A stretch of 14,082 nt of DNA, from NCBI GenBank assembly GCA_016285215.1, contig JAEEQI010000048.1, positions 1-14,082 of the forward strand. The letters run 5' to 3'. The notes under the pieces were generated by a model. It worked only from the letters and a program-made list of their open reading frames with translations, ran no database searches and had not been told where the DNA came from. The stretch is from Bacteroidales bacterium (GTDB lineage Bacteria > Bacteroidota > Bacteroidia > Bacteroidales > UBA932). Shown in pieces: positions 1-6,544 of this stretch; position 1 is the stretch's first letter, and the number at the start of each line of letters is the position of its first letter. A program made the translations under genes and the position numbers.

Positions 1-777
1 GTCCAGGCCGCTCCCGGGGTAAAAGCCATAGTCTGCGGCAAGCGGGGAATCAAATACTTCTTTCCCGGAAAGCAGGAATACATAGTCCTGTGTATCCGGG
101 CCACTGGATGTGTCAAAATAGCTGTTGGGTTCGTTTTTAAGGCTGGTTTCCAAGATAGCGGCGCGCTCAGTGTCGCTAAAGGCCCGCTTGAGAAATGTAT
201 CATTCAACCATTGCCGGACATCGCTCCGGCTCCAGTCCGTATCCCCATCGCTGTTTTGAAAGGGATGGGTATCCGGCATACGGTCGGCCAGAAGAACTGC
301 ATGGGTTCCGGAGATTTTCAAAACCCGCCACTTGATAGGAGCATAAGCGAAGTAATGCCAGGCCGATAAGTCCTTCCATCGATAGTGCTGCTCCCGGTCT
401 TCTGCAGCGGAAATGGCATTCTCGCTATTAAGCCGATGATACCGCCTCTCCCCTACTACGGTTTCATCATCTTCGTCCCAGGTGGCTTGCTCCAACTGGG
501 AAAAAAGGGAAGGATCCACAATAACATCTCCCTGGGCCAGGGCATAATCATCCACTGCGTCAAAGGGTTCGTTCACCACCTCGTTGGCCGGGTAGTTCCC
601 AAAGTAAAGACAACTCCAGAGGGTCTCGTGCCCGAAAGAATTTTCATCCTTTACCCACGGGCTGTTCAACGAGTCATAGGAGTCTCCGGTGTAACGCTCT
701 GTTGTAATCGGATCCTTGGAGCAAGAGAGGAGGATCAATAAGATAGATCCAAGGGAGAATAGGCGTATCTTTTTCAT
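1..777 (-). CDS. DUF6273-like lipoprotein, copy A (partial, runs off left edge)
   Basis: This reading frame is open from an ATG at 777 down to base 1 (259 codons seen, no stop), so the C-terminus is missing. The N-terminus is a lipoprotein signal: basic MKKIR, a hydrophobic run, then lipobox LLSC with the acylated Cys at residue 19. It should be exported and membrane-anchored. Residues about 135-205 carry the pattern APIKWRVL...VLLADRM...RQWLNDTFLKRAFS, which I associate with the DUF6273 family; no enzymatic residues are recognisable. It is a clear paralogue of the gene just upstream (774-1850): the 19-residue block QHYRWKDLSAWHYFAYAPI is identical in both, and both have SCSKD at the acylation site. 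The start overlaps the stop of that gene as ATGA (774-777), so translation is probably coupled. Function unknown. It is the last visible gene of the sigma-factor operon. Confidence 0.85.
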   Translation of the reverse strand, partial: MKKIRLFSLGSILLILLSCSKDPITTERYTGDSYDSLNSPWVKDENSFGHETLWSCLYFGNYPANEVVNEPFDAVDDYALAQGDVIVDPSLFSQLEQATWDEDDETVVGERRYHRLNSENAISAAEDREQHYRWKDLSAWHYFAYAPIKWRVLKISGTHAVLLADRMPDTHPFQNSDGDTDWSRSDVRQWLNDTFLKRAFSDTERAAILETSLKNEPNSYFDTSSGPDTQDYVFLLSGKEVFDSPLAADYGFYPGSGLD

Positions 778-1850
778 AAGGAGGAGGTTACTTCAGGGGC
801 AATTTGGTACTTAGCCTGGCTCAGGTCCAGTATGATGGCCGGAAGGACGGCGGCATCGTTGCAGGTATTGACCATGCCGCGGTTATAGATATCACCTTCT
901 GCGCCCACATAGACGGCATTTGCGTTGGTGTATCCACTGGTGCGCAGGAACCAGAATGATTCCCCGGGGGCTTCATTGACATTAGGAGACCACCAGGCAC
1001 CGCGGCACTTGGCGTACAGGGTAGAACGGAAACGACGGGCCGGATCCGTGAACCCGTCGCCAGGATAGAAACCGTAATCGATGGCCTTGTCAGAAGAGAA
1101 TGCCTCGGATTCGGAGAGAACGAAGACACGGTCACGGGTGGCCGGACCGCAGGACGTTCCAAAGTAATAATTGTTGGCATTTTCAATGTCAGTCTCTTCT
1201 ATCGACATCCTTTCAGAGGGAGAAAAAGCCCTTTCCAGGAATGTTGTGTTGAGCCACTGACGCAAATAAGACGTGCTCCAGGTGACATCCTCGGGGGTGT
1301 CATGGTAGGGGCAGTCGTCCAGCATCCGGTTGGCCAGCAGCAAAGCTTTTTCCGCTTTGATGTTTAAGACCCGCCATTGGATAGGCGCATAGGCAAAGTA
1401 ATGCCAGGCCGACAAGTCTTTCCAGCGATAGTGCTGGAGATGTTCTCCGGATGCGGTAACGGCATCGTCACTGCCCATGCGGTGATAGCGTTTGCCATCC
1501 AGAACGGTGTCTCCGTTCTCATCCCAGAGGGCTTGCTCCAGCCGGGCAAATAGGGATGCATCTACAATAACGTCACCCTGGGACAGGGCATAATCATCCA
1601 CGGCGTCAAAGGCCCTTTCCACCACCTCATTGGCGGGATAGGAGCCGTAATAGAGACAGGACCAGCGGGTCAGATGATCCTTGGCATTTTCATCCTTTAC
1701 CAGCGGGCTGTGCAGTTCTCCGTAACTGTCCCCGGTGCAACGCTCCGGGGTATCTATGGAATCTTTACTGCATGAGGGGATAACTACGCCTAAGATAACC
1801 GCCGAAAGCAAAACACAACAAATGTGGGCGCCAACGCCTTTCCTTTCCAT
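774..1850 (-). CDS. DUF6273-like lipoprotein, copy B (358 aa)
   Basis: This is a complete copy of the lipoprotein duplicated in tandem. The signal peptide ends in lipobox IPSC with Cys27, so a lipid anchor is expected. The middle (about 155-215) has the DUF6273-type pattern PIQWRVL, LLANRMLD, WSTSYLRQWLNTTFLERAFS. The C-terminal part (about 298-345) has FWFLRTSGYTNANAVYVG...GDIYNRG...LPAIILDL. That resembles the family's usual WWLRSPG...AAYV...G.V...GVRPALWL ending in a diverged form. The family fold is thought by some to resemble lectin-like surface domains, but that is inference here. No catalytic motif is seen. It lies 12 bases after the candidate anti-sigma gene and overlaps copy A by ATGA, so it belongs to the sigma operon and is probably produced when that sigma factor is active. 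Family assignment is from memory of motifs, not a search. Confidence 0.85.
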   Translation of the reverse strand: MERKGVGAHICCVLLSAVILGVVIPSCSKDSIDTPERCTGDSYGELHSPLVKDENAKDHLTRWSCLYYGSYPANEVVERAFDAVDDYALSQGDVIVDASLFARLEQALWDENGDTVLDGKRYHRMGSDDAVTASGEHLQHYRWKDLSAWHYFAYAPIQWRVLNIKAEKALLLANRMLDDCPYHDTPEDVTWSTSYLRQWLNTTFLERAFSPSERMSIEETDIENANNYYFGTSCGPATRDRVFVLSESEAFSSDKAIDYGFYPGDGFTDPARRFRSTLYAKCRGAWWSPNVNEAPGESFWFLRTSGYTNANAVYVGAEGDIYNRGMVNTCNDAAVLPAIILDLSQAKYQIAPEVTSSL

Positions 1851-1862
1851 GTACTTAATCTA

Positions 1863-2231
1863 TTAGAAGGTGGATTTTCCTCTTTTTCCGGACATCAGAA
1901 CCATGCTCAGGGCTATGGCCAGGAGGGCGACCGGCAGCAGCAGATATTGCTTCCAGGTGGTCAGGAAGAGGCGAACGCTGTCCAGGACACCCTGACCTAC
2001 TGAATCAGCGTCTATCGGATACAGGTATGCGATGGCTGTGGCTGCAATCCCCAGGAACAGGCCGGCAAAGAGTGCGATGATAAGGGCCATACGTCCGTAG
2101 CAGCGCTGGCGGTCCACTTCTGCCTTAATGCCTTCTACTGCCTCCATCCGGCGTTGGGCTTCCAGGATAAAGGTAGGGTCGTCCTTGACGACAGGCTTGT
2201 TCTCGCGCAGGAAATCTTCTATCTCTTTCAT
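1863..2231 (-). CDS. Small two-helix membrane protein, DUF5056-like, candidate anti-sigma factor (122 aa)
   Basis: The protein has a charged, probably cytoplasmic N-terminal segment of about 45 residues (starting MKEIEDFLRENKPVV), then two hydrophobic helices at about 48-70 and 97-113, and ends in a short basic tail (GKRGKSTF). The N-terminus resembles that of DUF5056 proteins, which in Bacteroidota are often found directly after ECF sigma genes. I see no zinc-binding HxxxCxxC motif of the classical anti-sigma domain and no FecR-like periplasmic domain. Its ATG overlaps the sigma factor stop as ATGA (2228-2231), an arrangement typical of sigma/anti-sigma pairs made in fixed ratio. The role as an anti-sigma factor is therefore inferred from position, size and topology only. 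Confidence 0.75.
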   Translation of the reverse strand: MKEIEDFLRENKPVVKDDPTFILEAQRRMEAVEGIKAEVDRQRCYGRMALIIALFAGLFLGIAATAIAYLYPIDADSVGQGVLDSVRLFLTTWKQYLLLPVALLAIALSMVLMSGKRGKSTF

Positions 2232-2707
2232 AACTGTATGTACTGCTTCAGGTGGTTTCGGCCCATAGAGAGCTGGTATTTGACGGTGCCTTGCGGCATA
2301 TTGAGGATGGCCGAAATCTCCTTGATGCTCTTATCCTCGAAGTAGAAAAGGGCTATGGCTGCCTTTTCCTTCTCGGGAATGCGCTCCAGGGCCTGGTAAA
2401 GCTGCTGGTAGCGGAAAGAGGCATCGGAGGTTTCGGAAGCCGGAAGGGTTACGGCGCTATCCAGTGAAGTCTGGTCCGGACGAGCCTTCCGGCAGTGGTC
2501 GATGTAACAATTATAGGCGATACGGAAGAGCCAGGTGCTGAATTTGGAAAGCCCCAGGAAGGAGCCGGAAGCCACATACGCCCGCACCAAGGCGTCTTGG
2601 GCTATGTCGTCGGCCAGGGCGGCATCTCCCCCACACAGCGCAAGCAGGAAGCGCCGTAAGGGCTCCTGCTGCTCGCGCACTTGGCTGATGAACCGCTCCT
2701 GCGTCAT
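2228..2707 (-). CDS. ECF-family RNA polymerase sigma factor (159 aa)
   Basis: Two-domain ECF sigma factor of normal length. Region 2 spans about residues 15-75 and includes ADDIAQDALVRAYV and FSTWLFRIAYNCYIDHCRK, the core-binding and -10-recognising helices. A short linker follows, then region 4 at about 103-157 with the helix-turn-helix SIKEISAILNMPQGTVKYQL, which reads the -35 element. The ATG at 2707 lies 3 bases after the stop of the DUF6249-type gene, and the stop overlaps the next gene by ATGA. An ECF-type promoter (AACC, 16 bases, CGTC) lies upstream of the first gene of the operon, so this sigma factor probably drives its own transcription together with the two lipoproteins. The signal it responds to cannot be read from the sequence. 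Confidence 0.95.
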   Translation of the reverse strand: MTQERFISQVREQQEPLRRFLLALCGGDAALADDIAQDALVRAYVASGSFLGLSKFSTWLFRIAYNCYIDHCRKARPDQTSLDSAVTLPASETSDASFRYQQLYQALERIPEKEKAAIALFYFEDKSIKEISAILNMPQGTVKYQLSMGRNHLKQYIQL

Positions 2708-2710
2708 TGT

Positions 2711-3163
2711 TTACTGCTCCAGTTTCTTTTCTTCGGCCTCCATTTCCTTGGCCAGCATCTTTTTACCTACAAAGTAGGAGATGAACAGGCCGATTCCCAC
2801 AGCGAGGAGTACAGCACCTGCAGGGAGCCAGAATTTGTTCAGGAACATATGGCGTCCGAACTCCCAGTTGAGTGTGCGTAGGATGCCCAGGGCGAGGAAA
2901 CCTGCGCCCATAAGGCCCGTGATGCAGGCACCGTTGAGTTTTTCCAGCAGATCCTGCTTGATGGATTTGGGGCCCTTCTGCTTCTTGGAAGGTTCAAACT
3001 GGCTCATATCCACGGGAACGCCGGCCTCTATGGCTTTGAGCATAATTTCGGCCTTTCTGTTGATCTCTTGCTGCCGTGTGCGGGCAACCAGCCATACAAT
3101 GGCAACGGGCAATACGACGCAAATGAAAACGGGCAAGCCAAAGTTTACTAAAATGTCTTCCAT
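2711..3163 (-). CDS. DUF6249-type membrane protein (150 aa)
   Basis: First gene of the sigma operon. Predicted helices lie at about residues 8-27, 78-98 and 112-132. Between the first two is a basic, soluble stretch with the recognisable pattern MLKAIEAGVPVDMSQF, and the C-terminus is a highly charged Lys/Glu segment (KEMEAEEKKLEQ) that may be helical. This layout matches the DUF6249 family, small membrane proteins common in Bacteroidota and often beside ECF sigma genes. No function is established that I know of. Only 3 bases separate it from the sigma gene. Possible roles are sensing membrane state or modulating the sigma/anti-sigma pair; both are guesses from context. Confidence 0.85.
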   Translation of the reverse strand: MEDILVNFGLPVFICVVLPVAIVWLVARTRQQEINRKAEIMLKAIEAGVPVDMSQFEPSKKQKGPKSIKQDLLEKLNGACITGLMGAGFLALGILRTLNWEFGRHMFLNKFWLPAGAVLLAVGIGLFISYFVGKKMLAKEMEAEEKKLEQ

Positions 3164-3221
3164 AATTGTATCAATAATAATGTTTAACTTTTTTACCCGC
3201 GTTTTGGAGCGGTTTCATCTG

Positions 3222-3250
3222 TTAGACGGAACCCCTGACCAAAAGGTTGG
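3222..3250 (-). promoter_or_regulatory. ECF-type promoter of the sigma operon
   Basis: On the minus strand CCAACCTT (3250-3243) serves as the -35 element and CGTCTAA (3228-3222) as the -10 element, with exactly 16 bases between AACC and CGTC. AAC and CGTC are the hallmark bases of ECF sigma promoters. Transcription would begin near 3215, giving a leader of about 50 bases before the ATG at 3163. No TAnnTTTG housekeeping box is seen in this gap, which supports control by an ECF sigma, most simply the one encoded in the operon. The rest of the 3164-3262 gap is AT-rich and holds nothing else I can name. Confidence 0.65.
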
Positions 3251-3262
3251 AAAAAAGTTGAA

Positions 3263-4147
3263 TTATTTATTAGGTTCCATATGAATGGTGACCAGGGTGT
3301 TGGGTCCAAAACGCTCCCGGATCTTCTGTTCTATCCGGCTCACAACCTCGTGAGCATCGTGCAGGGGCATATTTCCGTCCAGGCGCACGTGGGCTTCAAT
3401 GGCTATACGGTTGCCAATCCTGCGGGTGCGCAGGTTGTGGGGTTCGTGGATTTGCTCCTGGCTGCAGATGATCTCTTCAATCTCTTTTTCGGTCTCTTCC
3501 GGGAGCGAACTGTCCGTAAGCTCGCCGGTACTGGCTTTGAGAAGGTCCCAGGATACCCGGAACAGCATAGCGCCCACCAGAATGGAGGCCAGCGGGTCCA
3601 GGACGGCCCATTTCTCTCCCAGCAGCAGCGCCCCGCCAATACCTATGGCCGCCCCAATAGATGAGAATGCATCACTTCGGTGGTGCCAGGCGTTGGCAAT
3701 AACGGCCGGAGAATCATTCTTTTTGCCGGCCTTTAATGTATAGCGGAAGAGAACTTCCTTGACCACGATGGACAGCAGAGCGGCCCAGAGAGCCAGTTTG
3801 CCGGGCATTACCAGCGTTTCTCCCTGCAGCCAGTGGATGAACTTGAGAGCGCCGGAACCAATAATTCCCAGGGCGGCTACAACCAGTCCCAGGGCCACAA
3901 AGAGCGTGGCCAGCGTTTCAAACTTGCCGTGGCCGTAGTCGTGCGAAGCGTCCTGCGGCTTGGAGCCAATGCGTACAAAAACCAGAACTATGACGTCTGT
4001 AACAAAGTCTGAGAGGGAATGCACGGCATCGGCCACCATAGCGGCGCTGTGCCCCAGAATTCCGGCCGCAAACTTAAAGGCAAGAAGCACCAGATTCCCG
4101 ATGCTTCCTACCAAAGTTACAACTGTAAGTTCTTTTTCGCGTTCCAT
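3263..4147 (-). CDS. Cation diffusion facilitator family metal exporter (294 aa)
   Basis: CDF transporters are dimeric inner-membrane antiporters that expel divalent metals in exchange for protons. The transmembrane metal site is visible as H43 and D47 (VHSLSD) and H155 and D159 (HHRSD), an HD-HD set that usually goes with zinc selectivity. The second site pattern DxxHxxxH is present at D66, H69 and H73, followed by GKFE. The C-terminal cytoplasmic domain (about 210-294) keeps metal-binding-type residues H237 (PHNLRTR), H253, H266 and H289/E291 (HMEP), comparable to those of E. coli YiiP/FieF. The ATG shares one base with the stop of the upstream acyltransferase gene (TAATG), so the two are probably co-transcribed and translationally coupled. 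Zinc is the best guess; iron, cadmium or cobalt remain possible. Confidence 0.93.
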   Translation of the reverse strand: MEREKELTVVTLVGSIGNLVLLAFKFAAGILGHSAAMVADAVHSLSDFVTDVIVLVFVRIGSKPQDASHDYGHGKFETLATLFVALGLVVAALGIIGSGALKFIHWLQGETLVMPGKLALWAALLSIVVKEVLFRYTLKAGKKNDSPAVIANAWHHRSDAFSSIGAAIGIGGALLLGEKWAVLDPLASILVGAMLFRVSWDLLKASTGELTDSSLPEETEKEIEEIICSQEQIHEPHNLRTRRIGNRIAIEAHVRLDGNMPLHDAHEVVSRIEQKIRERFGPNTLVTIHMEPNK

Positions 4148-5325
4148 TACTTACGTTTGAGCCAGTGCTCCGTGAGCCATTGGCGGACGGGCAGGTCGTA
4201 GGCCTTGAGCAGGCCCCAGGCCATTACGATGGCCATAAACATTACACCGGCGCCCACGGCAACGTGCTGCCACATGGGAGCTTCGGGATGCTGGGCCACC
4301 CAGTCCATCTGCATATAAATGAGAGGATAGTGCGTAATGTAAATGGGATAGGAGATGTCTCCCAGCCACTTGCAGACAGCCGTACTGCGGGGATCCGTGG
4401 TCTTGGAACCGGCACCGGCCAGAACAATCAGAGGGAAGATGCAAAGGATGCAGGCCGCCTGGTAAAGACCGTCTGCAACGCCCATTTTACCGCCAATGCA
4501 AGGCATAGCCAGAAGGGCGGCAATGGCCAGTGCGCACCACCAGAAGCCGCCTCTCAGATGGATGGGAGAGCCGCTGGGATTGCTTTCCGTACGGTGTGCG
4601 GGAAGGATGCGGGAAATGAGAAGGCCGCAAAGGAAGGGATACAGAAGCCGGGTAAAGCCAATGTAAATCTGATCCGGCATAAGGCTCCAGCCACCAATGA
4701 CGGTATAATGAGGGCTCTCAAACAGGCCGAAGACATTCCAGCCCAGCGTAACATCCAGCGTAAAGAAGGCGCAGACAGCGCAAAGCACGGCCAGGGCAAT
4801 CTTGGGAAGCCGGCGGAGGATAAAGGCATACAGGATGTTGCCAATGTATTCCAGCGTGAGGGTCCATACGGGGCCGTTGAAGGAATTCATTTCGGCCCAG
4901 CCACGGATATCCAGGCTGTTGGGGCAAGGGATAATGAAAAGGCCCAGCACCAGGCAAAGGAAGAACTTCCAGGGCTCAATCTGCTGAGTGAGCGGGAAGG
5001 CGTTGCCGGAGAAGAAGAACAGGGCGGCGCCCACCAGCGTACCGGCAATCACCATAGGGTGCAGACGCGTGAGACGGCGTTTGAAGAAGCCCCAGGTGGT
5101 CATCTTGTCCCAGCGGTCGTCGTAGGCGTAGCCCACCACAAAGCCGCTCAGCACAAAGAAGAAGTCCACCGCCAGATAGCCGTGGTTGACAATCTGAAAG
5201 GCGGGACCCTTGCTGTAGGTTTCAAAAATGTGGAACAGAACCACCATAAGCGCAGCCACGCCGCGCAGCCCGTCCAGAATTTCGTAACGGGGTTTGGATG
5301 CCAGGTATACGTTTTCTTTTGCCAT
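4147..5325 (-). CDS. Acyltransferase-3 family membrane protein (392 aa)
   Basis: Integral membrane acyltransferase of the OafA/YrhL type, which transfers acyl groups (often acetyl) onto surface sugars such as O-antigen, capsule or peptidoglycan. Near the N-terminus is the family's R-x10-H motif: R21 in ILDGLRG and H32 in VLFH. Next come YLAVDFFFVLSGFVVGY (50-66), RRLTRLHP (83-90) and GPVWTLTLEY (151-160), all characteristic. About ten hydrophobic helices follow to the C-terminus, with SYPIYITHYPLI near 325-336. I chose the ATG at 5325 because the family homology begins right after it; a longer reading to 5445 would cross the divergent gene's start. The acceptor cannot be told from the sequence and no polysaccharide cluster is visible. 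It is followed by the CDF exporter with a one-base overlap. Confidence 0.92.
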   Translation of the reverse strand: MAKENVYLASKPRYEILDGLRGVAALMVVLFHIFETYSKGPAFQIVNHGYLAVDFFFVLSGFVVGYAYDDRWDKMTTWGFFKRRLTRLHPMVIAGTLVGAALFFFSGNAFPLTQQIEPWKFFLCLVLGLFIIPCPNSLDIRGWAEMNSFNGPVWTLTLEYIGNILYAFILRRLPKIALAVLCAVCAFFTLDVTLGWNVFGLFESPHYTVIGGWSLMPDQIYIGFTRLLYPFLCGLLISRILPAHRTESNPSGSPIHLRGGFWWCALAIAALLAMPCIGGKMGVADGLYQAACILCIFPLIVLAGAGSKTTDPRSTAVCKWLGDISYPIYITHYPLIYMQMDWVAQHPEAPMWQHVAVGAGVMFMAIVMAWGLLKAYDLPVRQWLTEHWLKRK

Positions 5326-5329
5326 ACTA

Positions 5330-5337
5330 CAAATATA
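5330..5337 (-). promoter_or_regulatory. Possible -7 box for the acyltransferase/CDF operon
   Basis: The minus strand reads TATATTTG, a match to the Bacteroidota -7 consensus TAnnTTTG. Only four bases (TAGT) separate it from the ATG at 5325, so transcription would start at or next to the start codon. No TTG-type -33 element is found at the usual distance, so this is a half-promoter call. Confidence 0.4.
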
Positions 5338-5349
5338 ATTATTTCCTAC

Positions 5350-5357
5350 TATCTTTG
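5350..5357 (+). promoter_or_regulatory. -7 box for the glycosidase-like lipoprotein gene
   Basis: TATCTTTG matches TAnnTTTG and lies 20 bases before the ATG at 5378, a normal leader length. The -33 element is not evident (a TTTTG at 5317-5321 is too far away). The box is framed by a 6-base inverted repeat, CTACTA at 5346-5351 and TAGTAG at 5358-5363, which could be a regulator site or chance. Confidence 0.5.
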
Positions 5358-5377
5358 TAGTAGAATAATTAATAACT

Positions 5378-6544
5378 ATGAAAAAACTATTCTCTATCCT
5401 CCTCATTCTGATGGCCCTGGTTGCCTGTGGCACCAAGGAGGCCAAACCCGGTTATATCGTTCAGGTGTCCCTTGGGGGCTGGCATTCCCCGGATTATAGT
5501 GCCCAGCAGATTATAGGCCGAATTGACACGGTAAGCAACCTCATCCCGGTGGAGAAGGTCATCATTGGCTGGAGCCTGGATAAGGACATTTACAAGGAGG
5601 TAGGGACTTACCTTCACTCCAAAGGCATCAAGATGCTGCTTTGGATGCCCGTCTTTGCCGAGACGGAAGAAATGTGCGAGAACTCCCCTGCTGTGGACCT
5701 CTGGGGCAATATTCCGGCCAATTACGACCTCGCTGCCGGAGAGGGCTTCCGCTTTAACTGTCCTTCCGATCCCCGGAATGCCGCCAATGTGATAGCCATC
5801 TACGACAATCATTTCAGCGACTGCGGCTTTGACGGCGTGTTCCTGGACAGAATCCGCACGCAGTCCTTTGTGAGCGGTGTTGGAGGCGTCCTTAACTGCG
5901 GCTGCCCGCTCTGCGTAGAAAAGTTCAAGGCCCAAGGTATGGACCTGGAGGCCGTCAAGGCCGAGTGGGAGGCCTGTGGAGATGCTTTCTTTTCTGTGAG
6001 CGACTACTCCCCTTCCCAGGGCTTTAGCTTTGAAAACAGCGTTGCTTCGGCCTATTTCAAGGCCAAAGGCCATATTGTCAGCAATGCCGTTGCCTCTATT
6101 GCAGACAGTTTCCACAGCCGCGGACTGGAAGTGGGTATGGACCTCTATGCTCCCTTTATGGCTCCTTTCGTGGGACAGGACTATGAGATTCTGGCCCGGC
6201 ACGCAGACTTTATCAAGCCTATGCTTTACCGCCAGACCTTTGCCCCGGCCGGAATGGGCTTTGAATACGATCTCCTCAAAAAGGCCCTTCCCGAGGCCAA
6301 AGGCTATCCCGAGTTCCAGATGGACCTGGACTTCCTGAACTCCCAGTTGGAGGCAATGGAACCCTATTCCTGCGGCAAATACCCGGGTATAGAAATCAAT
6401 TACCGGGAAGGCGTTGCTCCCACCTCCCCGGAATATGTAACGGAATCTTTAAAGGCTGTTATGAGTCACGGCTTCAATGGCGCCGTGCTTTCCTGGAACA
6501 TTATGCAGGCCCCTGTGGCCCACATTGACTGCCTCAGGAACTAG
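5378..6544 (+). CDS. Lipoprotein, glycoside-hydrolase-like TIM barrel (388 aa)
   Basis: A lipoprotein signal with lipobox LVAC (Cys17) indicates export and a lipid anchor. The mature part reads like a TIM-barrel hydrolase of the hypothetical glycosidase (GHL/GH10-like) kind. It has beta strands ending in acidic residues at KVIIGWSLD (60-68) and IKMLLWMPVF (84-93), and the signature GFDGVFLDRIR (150-160) with candidate catalytic Asp157. After that come NCGCPLCVEKF (173-183), GLEVGMDLYAPF (249-260), FIKPMLYRQTF (278-288) and PGIEI with Glu339. A CxCxxC followed by F is seen in several such putative glycosidases soon after the FDGxxLD strand and may bind metal or be structural. The substrate is unknown. 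It is transcribed divergently from the acyltransferase, and its stop codon shares the palindrome CTAG with the facing DUF3667 gene. Confidence 0.8.
   Translation: MKKLFSILLILMALVACGTKEAKPGYIVQVSLGGWHSPDYSAQQIIGRIDTVSNLIPVEKVIIGWSLDKDIYKEVGTYLHSKGIKMLLWMPVFAETEEMCENSPAVDLWGNIPANYDLAAGEGFRFNCPSDPRNAANVIAIYDNHFSDCGFDGVFLDRIRTQSFVSGVGGVLNCGCPLCVEKFKAQGMDLEAVKAEWEACGDAFFSVSDYSPSQGFSFENSVASAYFKAKGHIVSNAVASIADSFHSRGLEVGMDLYAPFMAPFVGQDYEILARHADFIKPMLYRQTFAPAGMGFEYDLLKKALPEAKGYPEFQMDLDFLNSQLEAMEPYSCGKYPGIEINYREGVAPTSPEYVTESLKAVMSHGFNGAVLSWNIMQAPVAHIDCLRN

Noticed and set aside
774..1186. Possible diversity-generating retroelement variable region at the end of lipoprotein copy B
   Set aside because: The Asn-containing C-terminus brought this to mind, but the codons are not strongly adenine-biased, no template repeat is seen and no reverse transcriptase lies in the window.
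173..1561. Direct repeats between the two lipoprotein genes as a recombination or phase-variation cassette
   Set aside because: The similarity is explained by gene duplication. Many differences are synonymous, and no inverted ends, invertase or slippage tract are present.
3164..3262. Possible rho-independent terminator for the CDF gene in the gap before the sigma operon
   Set aside because: Only weak stems with 3-4 base arms (such as CCGC/GCGG) can be drawn, with no following T run on the minus strand. The gap is better explained by the ECF promoter.
4165..5499. Plus-strand open frame (444 codons) opposite the acyltransferase
   Set aside because: The true gene has all acyltransferase-3 motifs. 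The antisense product is rich in Gly, His and Gln, with no homology that I recognise, and runs through the divergent promoter region.
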